A stretch of DNA of 64,000 bases from Candidatus Caldilinea saccharophila (GCA_016710365.1 JADJVW010000004.1:175732-239731), one strand, 5' to 3'. Shown: positions 24,990 to 35,691, counted from the first letter of the stretch. The notes: generated from the letters alone by a model not told the origin. Numbers and translations: made by a program.

Positions 24990-25007
24990 AATTCACTCAA
25001 AAAAGTC

Positions 25008-25080
25008 GAGCCGACGGCGCGTCGGCTCAATGCGGCGGATTATACTGTGTTGTCACAGGGCAAACCAAATATGATATACT
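25008..25080. promoter_or_regulatory. Divergent promoter region between the glycosyltransferase and Hpt genes
   Basis: A perfect TATAAT on the minus strand (25039-25044) would start glycosyltransferase transcripts near 25032. On the plus strand TTGTCA (25050-25055) and GATATA/TATACT (25073-25080) could serve the Hpt gene. The minus transcript would open with an 8-bp stem-loop (25008-25015/25021-25028) followed by GACTTTTTT, which looks like an intrinsic terminator or a 5' stabilising hairpin placed before the ATG at 24989. Confidence 0.5.
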
Positions 25081-25181
25081 CTGCAAAATAGAGGAACGGT
25101 GCGTTTGGCCTGGTGGGCTCAGGCGTCCCATCCAGAACCTTGCCGGCGATTGTGGCTGGTGAAAAGGTAGAATCATAAAAG

Positions 25182-25571
25182 ATGCAATTATTTCTAGACC
25201 CAGATACACCGGTTATCGACCGCAATGCATTGGATGTAATTGCAGAAGTGTTCAGCCCCAATGATCCTGATGCCCTGCTTGACCTGCTGGACACTTTTCT
25301 GACGGAGTCTACCAAGCAGATTGAGGAAATGCACGCTGCGTTCCTCACTGGCGATTGGGCCACGTTGCACCGCATGGCGCACAGCCTCAAATCGAGCAGC
25401 GCGACCTTTGGCGCTACTCGACTGGCGCAGGTCTCGGCCGCGCTCGAACTTGCCGCCAAAGAGCCAGATTTCGATGATAGGCGTCTCAACTTGATTGAAC
25501 AGGTGCGCCACGAACATCTGGCGGCTTGCGAGAGTCTTCGCCTAGAACTGGCGCGTCTAACCGGCGCCTGA
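25182..25571 (+). CDS. Stand-alone histidine phosphotransfer (Hpt) protein
   Basis: A 129-residue four-helix protein with the phosphorylatable His in HRMAHSLKSSSATFGATRLAQ (first part HRMAHSLKSSSA). It would relay phosphate between a hybrid kinase and a response regulator. No kinase is next to it, so its partners lie elsewhere in the genome. It ends at the long bidirectional terminator shared with the EF-G-like gene. Confidence 0.9.
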   Translation: MQLFLDPDTPVIDRNALDVIAEVFSPNDPDALLDLLDTFLTESTKQIEEMHAAFLTGDWATLHRMAHSLKSSSATFGATRLAQVSAALELAAKEPDFDDRRLNLIEQVRHEHLAACESLRLELARLTGA

Positions 25572-25611
25572 ATACAAAACTCACGACAAGCCGCAAGATG
25601 ACCGTGGTTGA

Positions 25612-25657
25612 ATCCAAAAGGCTGGGGCGCCGCTAGCGGCGCCCCAGCCTTTTGGAT
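25612..25657. terminator. Perfect 46-nt palindromic bidirectional terminator
   Basis: Two 23-nt arms (25612-25634 and 25635-25657) are exact reverse complements with no spacer; the stem is GC-rich at the tip (GGCGCC) and ends in AAAAGG/CCTTTT. It serves the Hpt gene on the plus strand and the EF-G-like gene on the minus strand. Confidence 0.9.
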
Positions 25658-25680
25658 CTGATCAGAAAGTGATAGACGTA

Positions 25681-27743
25681 CTAATCTTCGCTCGCCTCTT
25701 CCTTGTGTTGGGCGATGATGTCGGCGGCTGCATGGCTGGGCACCGGTTCGTAATGGTCGAACTCGATCGTGTAGACGCCGCGCCCTGCGTCATCGAGCGT
25801 AGATCCGTGCTGTAGCGCATGATCTCGGAGAGTGGCACCGTGGCGCGCACCACCGTGCGGTTGCTCTTCTGTTCCATGCCGAGCACGCGCCCGCGACGTG
25901 TGTTGAAGTCGCTCATGACATCGCCCATGTACTCGTCGGGTACGGTTACTTCGGCAATATAGATCGGCTCCAGCAACACCGGATTGGCGGCCTTGAACGC
26001 CATTTTGAAGACTTCGCGGCCTGCGGTCTGGAAGGCAATGTCTTTGGAGTCGACCGGATGTTCCTTGCCGTCGAAGACGATCGCCTTGACATCCACCACC
26101 GGGTAGCCGGCAATAACGCCGTTATCCAGCACCGACTTGATGCCCTTTTCAATAGAAGGGAAGAAGGAATTGCTGATGGAGCCGCCAAAGACCTCGCTTG
26201 TGAATTCGTAACCACCGGCCGGCAGCGGCTCGACGCGCAGATGCACTTCGGCAAACTGACCGGCGCCGCCCGTCTGTTTCTTGTGGCGATACTGGGCGGA
26301 AGCGCTCTTCGTGACTGTCTCCTGATAAGGCACCTTGGGCGGGGCGGTTTCGACATTGGTGCCAAATTTCTGCGCCATGCGATGCACGGCCACGTCAACG
26401 TGCGTCTCCCCCATGCCTTGCAGCACCGTCTGTTTGGTGGCGGAGATGTTTTGGTAGCGCAGGGTGGGGTCTTCCTCGGCGACGCTGGTGAGCGACGGCC
26501 CCATTTTGGCGCTGTCGTTCTGGGAAACTGGTGCAACCGCGACCGAATAGAGCGGCCGTGGGTAGCTGGGCAGCGTCACCGTCACCACTTGCTCGGGCGC
26601 ACAGAGTGTGTCGCCGGTTTGTACATCTTCCAACTTGGTCATGACGCCGATATCACCGGCCACCAACTCATCCAGGTTTTGCAGGTCTTTGCCGCGCACA
26701 CTGAAGAGGTTGGCGACGCGCACGGTCTTGCCGGTGCGTGCGTTGGCAATTTGGGCGTCTCTGGCGATCTTACCGGAGAAAACGCGCACATAGTTCATGC
26801 GTCCGACGTAGCGGTCAATGATCGTCTTGAAAACCGCCCCTGCCACCGGCCCGTTCCCGTCAGATTCGAGTTGAATCTCACTGCCGCCTTTAGCGCCTGC
26901 CACGCCGCGTTCGTTGGGTGCGGGCACATAGCGGCGCAGCGACTGCATCAGCCGTTCGAGGCCAATGCCGCCGGTTGCAGTGCCGCAGTAGACGGGCGTG
27001 ATGGCGCAGTTCTTGACGCCGACGTGCAACCCGTGGCGCACTTCGTCAATGGTCAACTCTTCGCCTTCAAGATACTTCAAAATAAGCTCATCGTCGGCTT
27101 CGGCCGCAGCCTCCACCAGCGTCACGCGTGCTTCTTCCGCTTCGGCCTGATAGTCGGCGGGGATCGGCGCCTCTTTGCCCTCGGGGCCAAGATACGCCTT
27201 CATTTCAATCAAGCTGACGACGCCTTGGAAGGACTCGGCGGCGCCGATTGGAATCTGGAAAGGGACAATTTTTTCGTCGCCTAAGGTCGTACGCATACTT
27301 TGGACGGCGTTGGTAAAATTAGCGTTTTCGCGATCCATCCGGTTGACAAAGACAATGCGCGGTTTTTGCAGATCGCACAGGCGGTCGTAGGCCAACTCGG
27401 TGCCGACCTGACAGCCGGAAACCGCATCAACCACCAGCAGCCCTGCTTCGGCCGCAAAGAGCGAACTGATCACTTCACCAACAAAGTCCTGATAGCCGGG
27501 TGCATCGATCAAATTAATTTTAAGGTTTTCAAATTCGACGGGAATGACTGACAAATTGATTGAAATGCCACGGCGGTGTTCTTCGGCGTCCCAGTCCGAG
27601 ACCGTGGAGCCATCCTCCACGCGCCCCAGGCGACCGATTGCGCCTGTCTTCAACAACAACGCTTCGGTCAGTGTTGTTTTGCCTGCACCGCCGTGGCCGA
27701 GCAAAGCCACATTACGGATTTGCTCTGTTTTATACTTCGCCAT
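25681..27743 (-). CDS. EF-G-like translational GTPase (EF-G2 type), frameshift near the C-terminus
   Basis: A roughly 687-residue five-domain GTPase of the elongation factor G family. I start at ATG 27743 after GGAGG. The P-loop is GHGGAGKTTL instead of AHIDAGKTT, and switch II is DAPGYQDF instead of DTPGHVDF, so the catalytic His is replaced by Tyr. This marks it as a paralogue (like the EF-G-like proteins of Thermus and actinobacteria) rather than the housekeeping factor. Domains II-V follow. At 25780-25786 one base is missing; correction gives the normal ending RGVYTIEFDHYEPVP...EEASED with stop at 25681. Role is unproven; a specialised ribosome factor is likely. Confidence 0.9.
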
Positions 27744-28029
27744 AGAAGCCTCCAAACCAGCTCAATAAAAAGAGAAAGGTCGCATTCAGGCGACATGCGG
27801 ATGCCTGTCGCACCGGCGCGACTATCGAAGACAAATTTTACCGCTTGCCAATGGGTTGAACCGGCGCAAAGTGCATGACCGACCCTGGTGGTCAGCCGCC
27901 AGCCCGATGATGATGGGAGCACAACGCCAAAGAGCAGAGATTTCGGTTGCGTACCTTGCTGTTATCGGATATGCATTCACGATTGGCTAAGAATTGTACG
28001 CAAAAGCGCGTCCAGGGTCAATTTACAAA

Positions 28030-28162
28030 CCCCCGTAGGTCGGGCTACCAGCCCGGCGCCTCCCCACGCCACCCCCGTAGGTCGGGCTACCAGCCCGACG
28101 CCTCCCCACGCCACCCCCCCCCGTAGGTCGGGCTACCAGCCCGACGTATCTCCGCGCGCCTT
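28030..28162. repeat. Three copies of a short hairpin repeat
   Basis: A unit of about 45-55 bp is repeated three times; each has CCCCGTAGGTCGGGCTACC followed by AGCCCGAC or AGCCCGGC, so each forms a hairpin (GTCGGGCT/AGCCCGAC). It looks like a REP-type intergenic family. The surrounding 27744-28216 contains no gene that I can support. Confidence 0.8.
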
Positions 28163-28216
28163 GCGCCCACCATCGCCGCCTCATTGACGGCGTGATCCAC
28201 GCGACCTGCAAAAAAT

Positions 28217-28707
28217 CTATCGATACCTGGCGTACACTTCTTCTCGACCGTCCGCCGAGAAGCCAATCACGTCGTACGGCTCCGCTTCGACTCCAGCGAT
28301 TTCCATACCCGGCGACCCAACCGGCATGGCGGGCACGGCAAGGCCCGCGATAGCCGGGCGTTCGGCCAGCAAACGACGAATTTCGGTAGCGGGCACATGA
28401 CCCTCAATGATATAGCCATCCACGATGGCTGTGTGGCAGGAGTGGAGTGCGGCGGGAACCTGAACCTGAGTTTTGATCGATGTCAGGTCGTGCTGGTCGA
28501 TCGACTCAACCGTGAAACCGGCTTCCTTCAGGTGCGCAATCCAGTCGCCACAGCAGCCTCAGGTGGGCGATTTGTAGACAGTGACGATTTGGGCGTCGGT
28601 CGCGGGCCTGCTGCTGGCGCAGGCGCCGACGGTTGACCGTTCTGACCGCTGCACGCCGCAAACAGGGCAAACAGCGCCAGCAACGTCATGGATGTAAACC
28701 AGCGCAT
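28217..28707 (-). pseudogene. DUF411 metal-binding lipoprotein with in-frame TGA at a conserved Cys
   Basis: From ATG 28707, after an excellent AAGGAGGAG site, comes a lipoprotein signal ending LFALFAAC. A one-base shift near 28602-28608 leads into the DUF411 frame (IVTVYKSPT, then GCCGDWIAHLKEAGF, SCHTAIVDGYIIEGHVPA, GLAVPAMPVGSPGME) down to the stop at 28217. DUF411 proteins have CxGCC; here the first Cys codon is TGA (28559-28561). Either a point change or error destroyed the gene, or TGA encodes selenocysteine. About 160 residues if read through. DUF411 proteins are linked with copper or other metal handling; no metal gene is adjacent. Confidence 0.7.
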
Positions 28708-28766
28708 ACTCCTCCTTTGTTCAACTCATCATGGGGGGAAAGCGCAACGCATTGTACCACAGCGGC

Positions 28767-30341
<1,575 letters not shown>

Positions 30342-30862
30342 AGATATAGGATGCAGGAGAGTGCAGTCTAACACGGATCAGCAGCGCCAGGAAAAATTTG
30401 TTGATCAATAAACAACTGTTCAGACTGATTCTAAAGACCACGGATGCGGCGGATGTGGCGGATTTTCACGGATTTCATCCGAACATATCCGGTTTTTTCC
30501 GTCTAATCCGTCTAATCCGTGGTCTACGCTTCCGATGGCTCTAGAGGCGCACAAATCATGGAAATTTATGGCGCGTGGTGGTTGGTCAGAATTCCTTCAA
30601 GGAACGCGATCACTTCCTTGAAGGAATTGGATCAGATCCTTGAAGGAACGCGATCACTTCCTTCAAAGAAATTTTTGCAGGGTGGTAAATGCCGGTGGGG
30701 CGCCGCCGCGCAGGCTTGCATTCGATTCGGAGAAGCTGAGTTTTTTCAAAAAACGACGCTGACGGCATTGGAGGTGGCGCGGTAATGCAGCGGTTGGAGG
30801 AGGGGATGGAGTACGCTAAAATAGAATCTGCAAAACTAAATTGCTGTGAAGAAAGTCGATCA
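30342..30862. repeat. Gene-free region with two inverted-repeat structures
   Basis: An imperfect long hairpin spans 30436-30524 with arms beginning GACCACGGAT and ending ATCCGTGGTC; a half copy with CCGTGGTCTATGCT lies at about 35830-35875. A second structure at 30591-30669 has a perfect 14-bp inverted repeat (30591-30604/30614-30627, ATTCCTTCAAGGAA) and two copies of GGAACGCGATCACTTCCTT. It lies directly upstream of the restriction-modification island. No gene is supported here. Confidence 0.7.
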
Positions 30863-31007
30863 ATGCACAACCCTAAACAACCGCTTGCCGAGGTGTTTGG
30901 TCATCTGACCAGTGATCAGACCGCGCAGGCTACCCGCTATCGGACCAATCGCCTCTGCCCATTTAACAATAAAGTGCCGAATTGCACCAAGGATAAAGCC
31001 AAGAACC

Positions 31008-32377
31008 TATAGTGGACCCCGCTGTCAAGACAGCAGATCACGGAAAATACGTAAGATTATTCAGCATCAAACCAAGCCATCCATGCGGGCAATCGACTTC
31101 GCCCACCCTGTGAGGCGGTGCGTGGCTGTCGCCGTAGGGGTGGGGGAAGTGTGGTCAACTCGGCTGTTGGGAGTTGTCCACAGTTTCCCCGCCCCGTAGC
31201 GTACCACCAGCATAGATCATGGCCGGGGTAGCGTATGCAAGTGACTGGTGTGGCCGCTCAAAGTTGTACTGCTGGAAGTAGTGCGCCAGGCCGGCCTCCA
31301 GCGCACGCACCGTCGCATACTCCTTGATATAGATGTCTTCCCACTTGAGCGAACGCCAGAGTCGCTCAATGAAGATATTGTCGAACATGCGGCCACGACC
31401 GTCCATGCTAATGATCACGCCAGCGTTTTCTAGTGTCGCAGTGAACTGGCGTGCAGTGAATTGAACCCCTTGGTCCGTATTGAACATTGTCGGCTTGTTC
31501 CGTGCCAGAAGCTCCTGGAGAGTGTCCAGACAGAATTGTCCGTCCAGTGTATTGGAGAGGCGCCAGCCGAGTACATAGCGGCTATACCAATCCATGATCG
31601 CAACCAGGTACATGAAGCCGGTGGGCATCGGAATGTAGGTGATATCGGCACACCAGACCTGATTTGGCACAGTAACGGCGACGTTACGCAGGCGATAGGG
31701 ATAGATCTTGTGCTCTGGCGCCGCCTGACTCGTGCGTGGTTTGGGATAGATCGCCTCCAACCCCATGATGCGCAACAACCGTTGGGCCCGCTTCCGATTG
31801 ACCGCCTGTCCCGTTTGGCTCAGTTTGACTGCGATGCGACGGCTACCCAGATACGGCATCGCAAGATACAACTCATCGATCTGCCGCATCAGTTGCAGAT
31901 GCGCCGCTGTCTCAGTTGCCGGCGTGTAATACCAGGCTGATCGACTCAACTCCACCAGCTCACACTGGCGAGCCAGGCTGATCACTGGATGATTCGGCTC
32001 GATCAGCGCTCGTTTGTCGTCAGTCGACGTAGGTAACTTTTTTTTCAGCCACTCAAGCTCCATCTTGAGGCGGCCAATCTGCTCGAATAGGTCGGTTTGT
32101 AACGCATCCTGTTCCCGCTGCGTTCGCTCGCGCGCACTGCTGAATACGCCGATTCCTTCGTCCAGCAGTTGTCGCTTCCACTGGCTTACCTGGCTCGGGT
32201 GTACTTCATACCTGCCCGCAATCTGGTTGACTGTCTCAACCCCTTTGGCAGCTTCCAAAGCTACGTCGAACTTGAACTTGGCACTATGCCGTTTGCGTCG
32301 CTGCGTCATTCCTCTTCCCCCTATTCGGTACAGTTGGTCTTACTTAACGAACTGTCCTAATATTGGGGTCCATTATA
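31008..32377 (-). mobile_element. IS3-family insertion sequence (1370 bp) inside the NotI-like gene
   Basis: Terminal inverted repeats begin TATAGTGGACCCC on the left and TATAATGGACCCC on the right and match imperfectly for about 26 bp (31008-31033 and 32352-32377). A 3-bp target duplication ACC flanks it (31005-31007 and 32378-32380). It carries one transposase frame on the minus strand with an intact DDE triad. The clean duplication and the otherwise intact flanking gene show a recent simple insertion. Confidence 0.93.
31155..32309 (-). CDS. IS3-family transposase, OrfA and OrfB fused in one frame
   Basis: A 384-residue protein. Residues 1-95 are the OrfA helix-turn-helix and leucine-zipper region (FKFDVALEAAKG, HPSQVSQWKRQL), and the rest is the OrfB integrase core with DDE residues in CADITYIPM, FNTDQGVQF and NIFIERLWRSLK. 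In most IS3 elements OrfB is reached by a -1 frameshift at an A-run; here the junction LKKKLPT holds A8G (minus strand, about 32037-32046) and both parts are in one frame. This may be natural or the result of a one-base change in the run. Confidence 0.93.
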   Translation of the reverse strand: MTQRRKRHSAKFKFDVALEAAKGVETVNQIAGRYEVHPSQVSQWKRQLLDEGIGVFSSARERTQREQDALQTDLFEQIGRLKMELEWLKKKLPTSTDDKRALIEPNHPVISLARQCELVELSRSAWYYTPATETAAHLQLMRQIDELYLAMPYLGSRRIAVKLSQTGQAVNRKRAQRLLRIMGLEAIYPKPRTSQAAPEHKIYPYRLRNVAVTVPNQVWCADITYIPMPTGFMYLVAIMDWYSRYVLGWRLSNTLDGQFCLDTLQELLARNKPTMFNTDQGVQFTARQFTATLENAGVIISMDGRGRMFDNIFIERLWRSLKWEDIYIKEYATVRALEAGLAHYFQQYNFERPHQSLAYATPAMIYAGGTLRGGETVDNSQQPS

Positions 32378-33064
32378 ACCCTCTGGGTGTTTGCAGTGTG
32401 TTTCATAATGGTGGACCTGTCATTACCTGTCCGATTCGATTCCGCCAAGAGTGGCTGATTACCGATGACGCAGCCGCTTTTTTCTTCCCAAACGGAGCGC
32501 GTTGGAGTTCACTGACCGAAGTGCGCTTGAATGACAAGTATGGCAAATCAGCGGGCAATATTGATGTCGTACTTGTTGCGTATGATGATGAGGGCAGAGT
32601 GATAGACTTTGGCGCGCTTGAGGTTCAAGCCGTGTACATCTCAGGGAATGTACGCGAGCCATTCGATTATTACATGCAAAGCCCGCAGGAACACGCAGCG
32701 ATGGATTGGTCTACTCGCCCAAACTATCCGCGTCCCGATTATCTGTCGTCTTCGCGCAAACGGTTGGCGCCGCAGTTGATTTTCAAAGGCGGCATCCTTC
32801 ATGCTTGGCAAAGGAAAACCGCCGTAGCTCTCAATAAAAGTTTTTTCAACACCCTGCCACCTCTGCCGACTGTTGACAAAGCAGATGCTGAGATAGCCTG
32901 GTTGGTTTACGACTTACAGTTAGCTAAAGATGGTGACACGGAAAGATACCGACTTATCAAAATCGATGAGGTCTTTACAAAATTCGAGCCTGCATTGTTA
33001 TCGATCACAACATCTGTGCCTGGTGACATCGGCGATTTCATTCAATTATTGCAGGAAAAGCTAG

Positions 33065-34072
33065 ATGAGCAAAGCGAAACCGCACCTGTCACACGGACGC
33101 TTGAGGCACCGTTCTAAAATGGCGAAGCCGCGACAAGCCGCTCTGTTCTCAGAATTTGCTGGCCATGACGATGCCCCAAAACCTGTCAATGTTGCTTCAG
33201 TTCCACAGCGCAGCCCATTTCGTTATCCCGGCGGAAAGACATGGTTTGTCCCGACTTTTCGCGCTTGGATGAAGCATCAGAAGTCAAAACCCAGACTGCT
33301 GATTGAGCCTTTTGCTGGTGGTGGCATCATCAGCCTGACTGCGGTCTTTGAAGATCTGGTTGGCTCCGCAGTCATGGTCGAACTTGATGAGGATATAGCA
33401 GCAGTATGGCAGACCGTCGTCGACGGTGGCGCCGCATGGCTGGCAAAACGCATCCTGGAGTTTGAGCTCACACGCGAAACTGTCGTGCAGGAAATCTCAA
33501 CTGCGCCCCCCTCAACACAAGAACGTGCGTTTCAGACAATTCTGAAGAATCGCACATTACATGGGGGAATCCTGGCAGAAGGGTCGGGATTTGTGAAGTC
33601 CGGTGAGGGTGGAAAGGGGATTACATCGCGTTGGTATCCCACTACCCTTGCCAAAAGATTCGAAAATCTTGACGCCGTGCGCGACCGCATCGATTTCCGC
33701 TGTGAAGATGGTTTGCAAGTTATCGATGAGTATGCGGTTGCTTCAGATGTTGTCTGTTTTATCGATCCCCCGTATACGGCGGGTGGTAAGAAAGCAGGGA
33801 AACGTTTATATCGCCATTACCAACTTGACCACGAGCGCTTGTTTGCAGCGTGTGAAAATATTAGAGGCGAGTTCTTGATGACCTACGATAATGCCGTTGA
33901 GGTGCGCAATTTAGCCCGCAAGCATGGCTTCGAGATGCGCTTGATCCCAATGAACAACACCCATCACGCCACGCTGGAGGAACTTGTCATCGGCAAGAAT
34001 CTCCAATGGATGGATCAATTCCGTGCCGTGCGTGAACCTGAAGTCGATTATGTCGCTGGCTCTTCAGATTAG
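33065..34072 (+). CDS. D12-class adenine-specific DNA methyltransferase
   Basis: A 335-residue N6-adenine methyltransferase of the Dam/D12 class. It has FRYPGGKTWF (motif X-like N-terminus), LLIEPFAGGGI (SAM motif I) and CFIDPPYTAGGK (catalytic DPPY). ATG 33065 has AGGAAA 8 nt upstream; ATG 33119, right after the endonuclease stop, is an alternative. It overlaps the 3' end of the NotI-like gene by about 50 bp and so formed a type II system with it. It is intact and could now act as an orphan methylase. Confidence 0.93.
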   Translation: MSKAKPHLSHGRLRHRSKMAKPRQAALFSEFAGHDDAPKPVNVASVPQRSPFRYPGGKTWFVPTFRAWMKHQKSKPRLLIEPFAGGGIISLTAVFEDLVGSAVMVELDEDIAAVWQTVVDGGAAWLAKRILEFELTRETVVQEISTAPPSTQERAFQTILKNRTLHGGILAEGSGFVKSGEGGKGITSRWYPTTLAKRFENLDAVRDRIDFRCEDGLQVIDEYAVASDVVCFIDPPYTAGGKKAGKRLYRHYQLDHERLFAACENIRGEFLMTYDNAVEVRNLARKHGFEMRLIPMNNTHHATLEELVIGKNLQWMDQFRAVREPEVDYVAGSSD

Positions 34073-34359
34073 AGTCATTCTGTTTGACTGACCAAACTGC
34101 TTGACTACAGAGCGCTGGCATTGTCTGCTCTCTGCTAAGCGCAGGCGAGTTGGCGGCGTGTCTGGAGCAGCAAGGCCAGCCTCGACTGCGACGCTGCACT
34201 CACCTGCTTTGAGCCATGGATGCCTGACTCATGGCAGAAACGTTCTCGTCACAGCGTGGCGTAGGTCACGGTAAAATTATGATAGAATGGCAATGCAAAA
34301 ACAAGTTAGCATGATCAAGACGAAACCTTCTATGTCAAGATTGATTGAAGAGGACATCT

Positions 34360-34566
34360 ATGCTTGCCATTGATCAACTTACCTTGCAGTACATCACAAA
34401 TGATGCCGGCAAACGCAGCGCAGTCATTATTCCGATTGAACAGTTTGATGCAATTTTAGAAGATTTGGCAGACTTGGCGGTGATTGCCGAACGCCGCGAC
34501 GAACCCACAGTTTCACATGAACAACTGAAAGAAGCACTCAAACACGATGGCTTCCTATCAAATTGA
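34360..34566 (+). CDS. RelB/Phd-like antitoxin
   Basis: A 68-residue protein starting at ATG 34360 after GAAGAGGA. The N-terminal part (YITNDAGKRSAVIIPIEQFDAIL) is the dimerising, DNA-binding half found in Phd/RelB-type antitoxins, and the C-terminal tail is charged and likely wraps the toxin. It overlaps the toxin gene by 20 bp. Confidence 0.8.
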   Translation: MLAIDQLTLQYITNDAGKRSAVIIPIEQFDAILEDLADLAVIAERRDEPTVSHEQLKEALKHDGFLSN

Positions 34567-34807
34567 ATGGAAAGCATCGGCGCAAAAAGAACTCCGCAAC
34601 CTTCCCAAGTCCATGGTGGGACGTATTATGGCGGTAGTCGAGCACCTTGCTGAAGATCCGTTTCCATCAGGTGTTGTGAAGTTGGCTGGCTCGGATCATT
34701 CTTATCGTATTCGGGTGGGTGATTACCGGGTAATTTACACGGTTGAATCGATCCTCTTGTCAATTCAAATTGTACGTGTGCGCCACCGGCGCGATGTGTA
34801 TCGATGA
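34547..34807 (+). CDS. RelE/ParE-superfamily toxin
   Basis: An 86-residue toxin, either a ribosome-dependent mRNA cutter or a gyrase poison. It has the family frame YQIEWKASAQKELRNLPK, then HSYRIRVGDYRVIYTV and the C-terminal RHRRDVYR basic cluster. It overlaps the antitoxin by 20 bp, the usual tight coupling, and lies in the mobile island with the restriction system, where it would promote retention. Confidence 0.9.
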   Translation: MASYQIEWKASAQKELRNLPKSMVGRIMAVVEHLAEDPFPSGVVKLAGSDHSYRIRVGDYRVIYTVESILLSIQIVRVRHRRDVYR

Positions 34808-35067
34808 ATGGGGCGGTGGGAACCTTTACCCCCAGCATCGACCTGGACGGCAAGATCACCATCAACCATCGCGCCGATGCGCAGTTGATCCATATCCTCA
34901 ACACGCCGGGCGCGTTTGAAGGGGAGGTTGCCCAACCGTCCTGTATCTCCACTCGCTCTGTAGAGATGGTTGCCTCAGGTCAGCCGCTCTTTACGCTGGA
35001 TCATTCATCGAACGCAAATCTGGTAAGGCCAGGCGCAACAGCGAGGGGGGAGAACTTTCATTTGTAA
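34804..35067 (+). CDS. Hypothetical protein after the toxin (possibly broken)
   Basis: An 87-residue frame whose ATG overlaps the toxin stop by 4 bp. I do not recognise it. It is hydrophilic (PSIDLDGKITINHRADAQ, LNTPGAFEGEV). A +1 frame continues past its stop as VIGQTEPVRLLDVY, so it may be the remains of a longer gene with an indel. Confidence is low. Confidence 0.3.
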   Translation: MNGAVGTFTPSIDLDGKITINHRADAQLIHILNTPGAFEGEVAQPSCISTRSVEMVASGQPLFTLDHSSNANLVRPGATARGENFHL

Positions 35068-35182
35068 TAGGGCAAACTGAACCTGTCCGTCTGCTTGATG
35101 TATACTGCATGGGCAGTGCTTGGGTGTTTTACCCAAGGTTGATTGATCACCCGTACAAAGTTTTGGAAGGAAATTCAACGTT

Positions 35183-35668
35183 ATGGCAACGCTTACCGTG
35201 TGGAAATTTGACACGGCCACGGGTGCACAAGATGCGCTCGACAAACTGGCCGACCTGTCGAAGCAGCAATTGATTCAGATTCAGGACGCCGCTATCGTCT
35301 CGTGGCCGGCGGGCAAGAAAAATCCGAAGACCAAGAACTATGGCAGCATGACCGGGCCGGGTGCGCTCTCCGGCGCATTCTGGGGGATGCTCTTCGGCTT
35401 GATCTTCTTCGTGCCCTTCTTTGGCCTGGCCGTCGGCGCGGCGATGGGCGCGCTCACCGGCAAGTTTGCCGACTACGGCATCAACGACAACTTCATTAAG
35501 GAAGTGCGCGAAAAGGTGACTGAGGGCACGTCGGCGCTCTTCCTGCTTTCCGCCAACGCGGTGCAGGATCGCGTGGCTGAAGCATTCGCAGGCGTCAATA
35601 TGGAGCTGGTCAAGTCGAACCTGACCAGCGAACAGGAAGCCACGCTCAAGGAAGAGTTCGGCGCCTGA
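35183..35668 (+). CDS. DUF1269 membrane protein
   Basis: A 161-residue protein with the DUF1269 pattern: an N-terminal alpha/beta part (VWKFDTATGAQDALDKL), one or two Gly-rich membrane segments (FWGMLFGLIFFVPFFGLAVG) and a helical C-terminal part (SALFLLSANAVQDRV). The function of this family is unknown; members are often stress-related. It is monocistronic and ends at a strong terminator. Confidence 0.85.
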   Translation: MATLTVWKFDTATGAQDALDKLADLSKQQLIQIQDAAIVSWPAGKKNPKTKNYGSMTGPGALSGAFWGMLFGLIFFVPFFGLAVGAAMGALTGKFADYGINDNFIKEVREKVTEGTSALFLLSANAVQDRVAEAFAGVNMELVKSNLTSEQEATLKEEFGA

Positions 35669-35691
35669 GTGTAAGTATCTGAATAAAATTG

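Larger units (their letters stand above)
30863..33117 (+). pseudogene. NotI-type restriction endonuclease, split by an insertion sequence
   Basis: The 5' part (30863-31007) reads through LCPFNNKVPNCTKDKAKN, the Cys-containing N-terminal motif of NotI-family endonucleases; the 3' part (32381-33117) resumes with PLGVCSVFHNGG and ITCPIRFRQEW, then EVRLNDKYGKSAGNID and GALEVQAVY (a PD-(D/E)xK-like core with D...ExQ). Removing the IS and one 3-bp target copy gives an in-frame 293-residue protein, shorter than NotI itself. The enzyme would cut a GC-rich palindrome, but the site is unknown. It is inactivated by the insertion. The methyltransferase start overlaps its 3' end. Confidence 0.85.

Noticed and set aside
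25030..25180. Possible GEMM (c-di-GMP) riboswitch: CACAGGGCAAACCA on one strand and GGGACGC on the other
   Set aside because: The conserved pieces are on different strands and the P1b stem with GNRA loop is absent.
34804..35067. Third component of the toxin-antitoxin operon
   Set aside because: The 4-bp overlap is suggestive, but the protein is unrecognised and seems to continue in another frame, so it may be a gene remnant.
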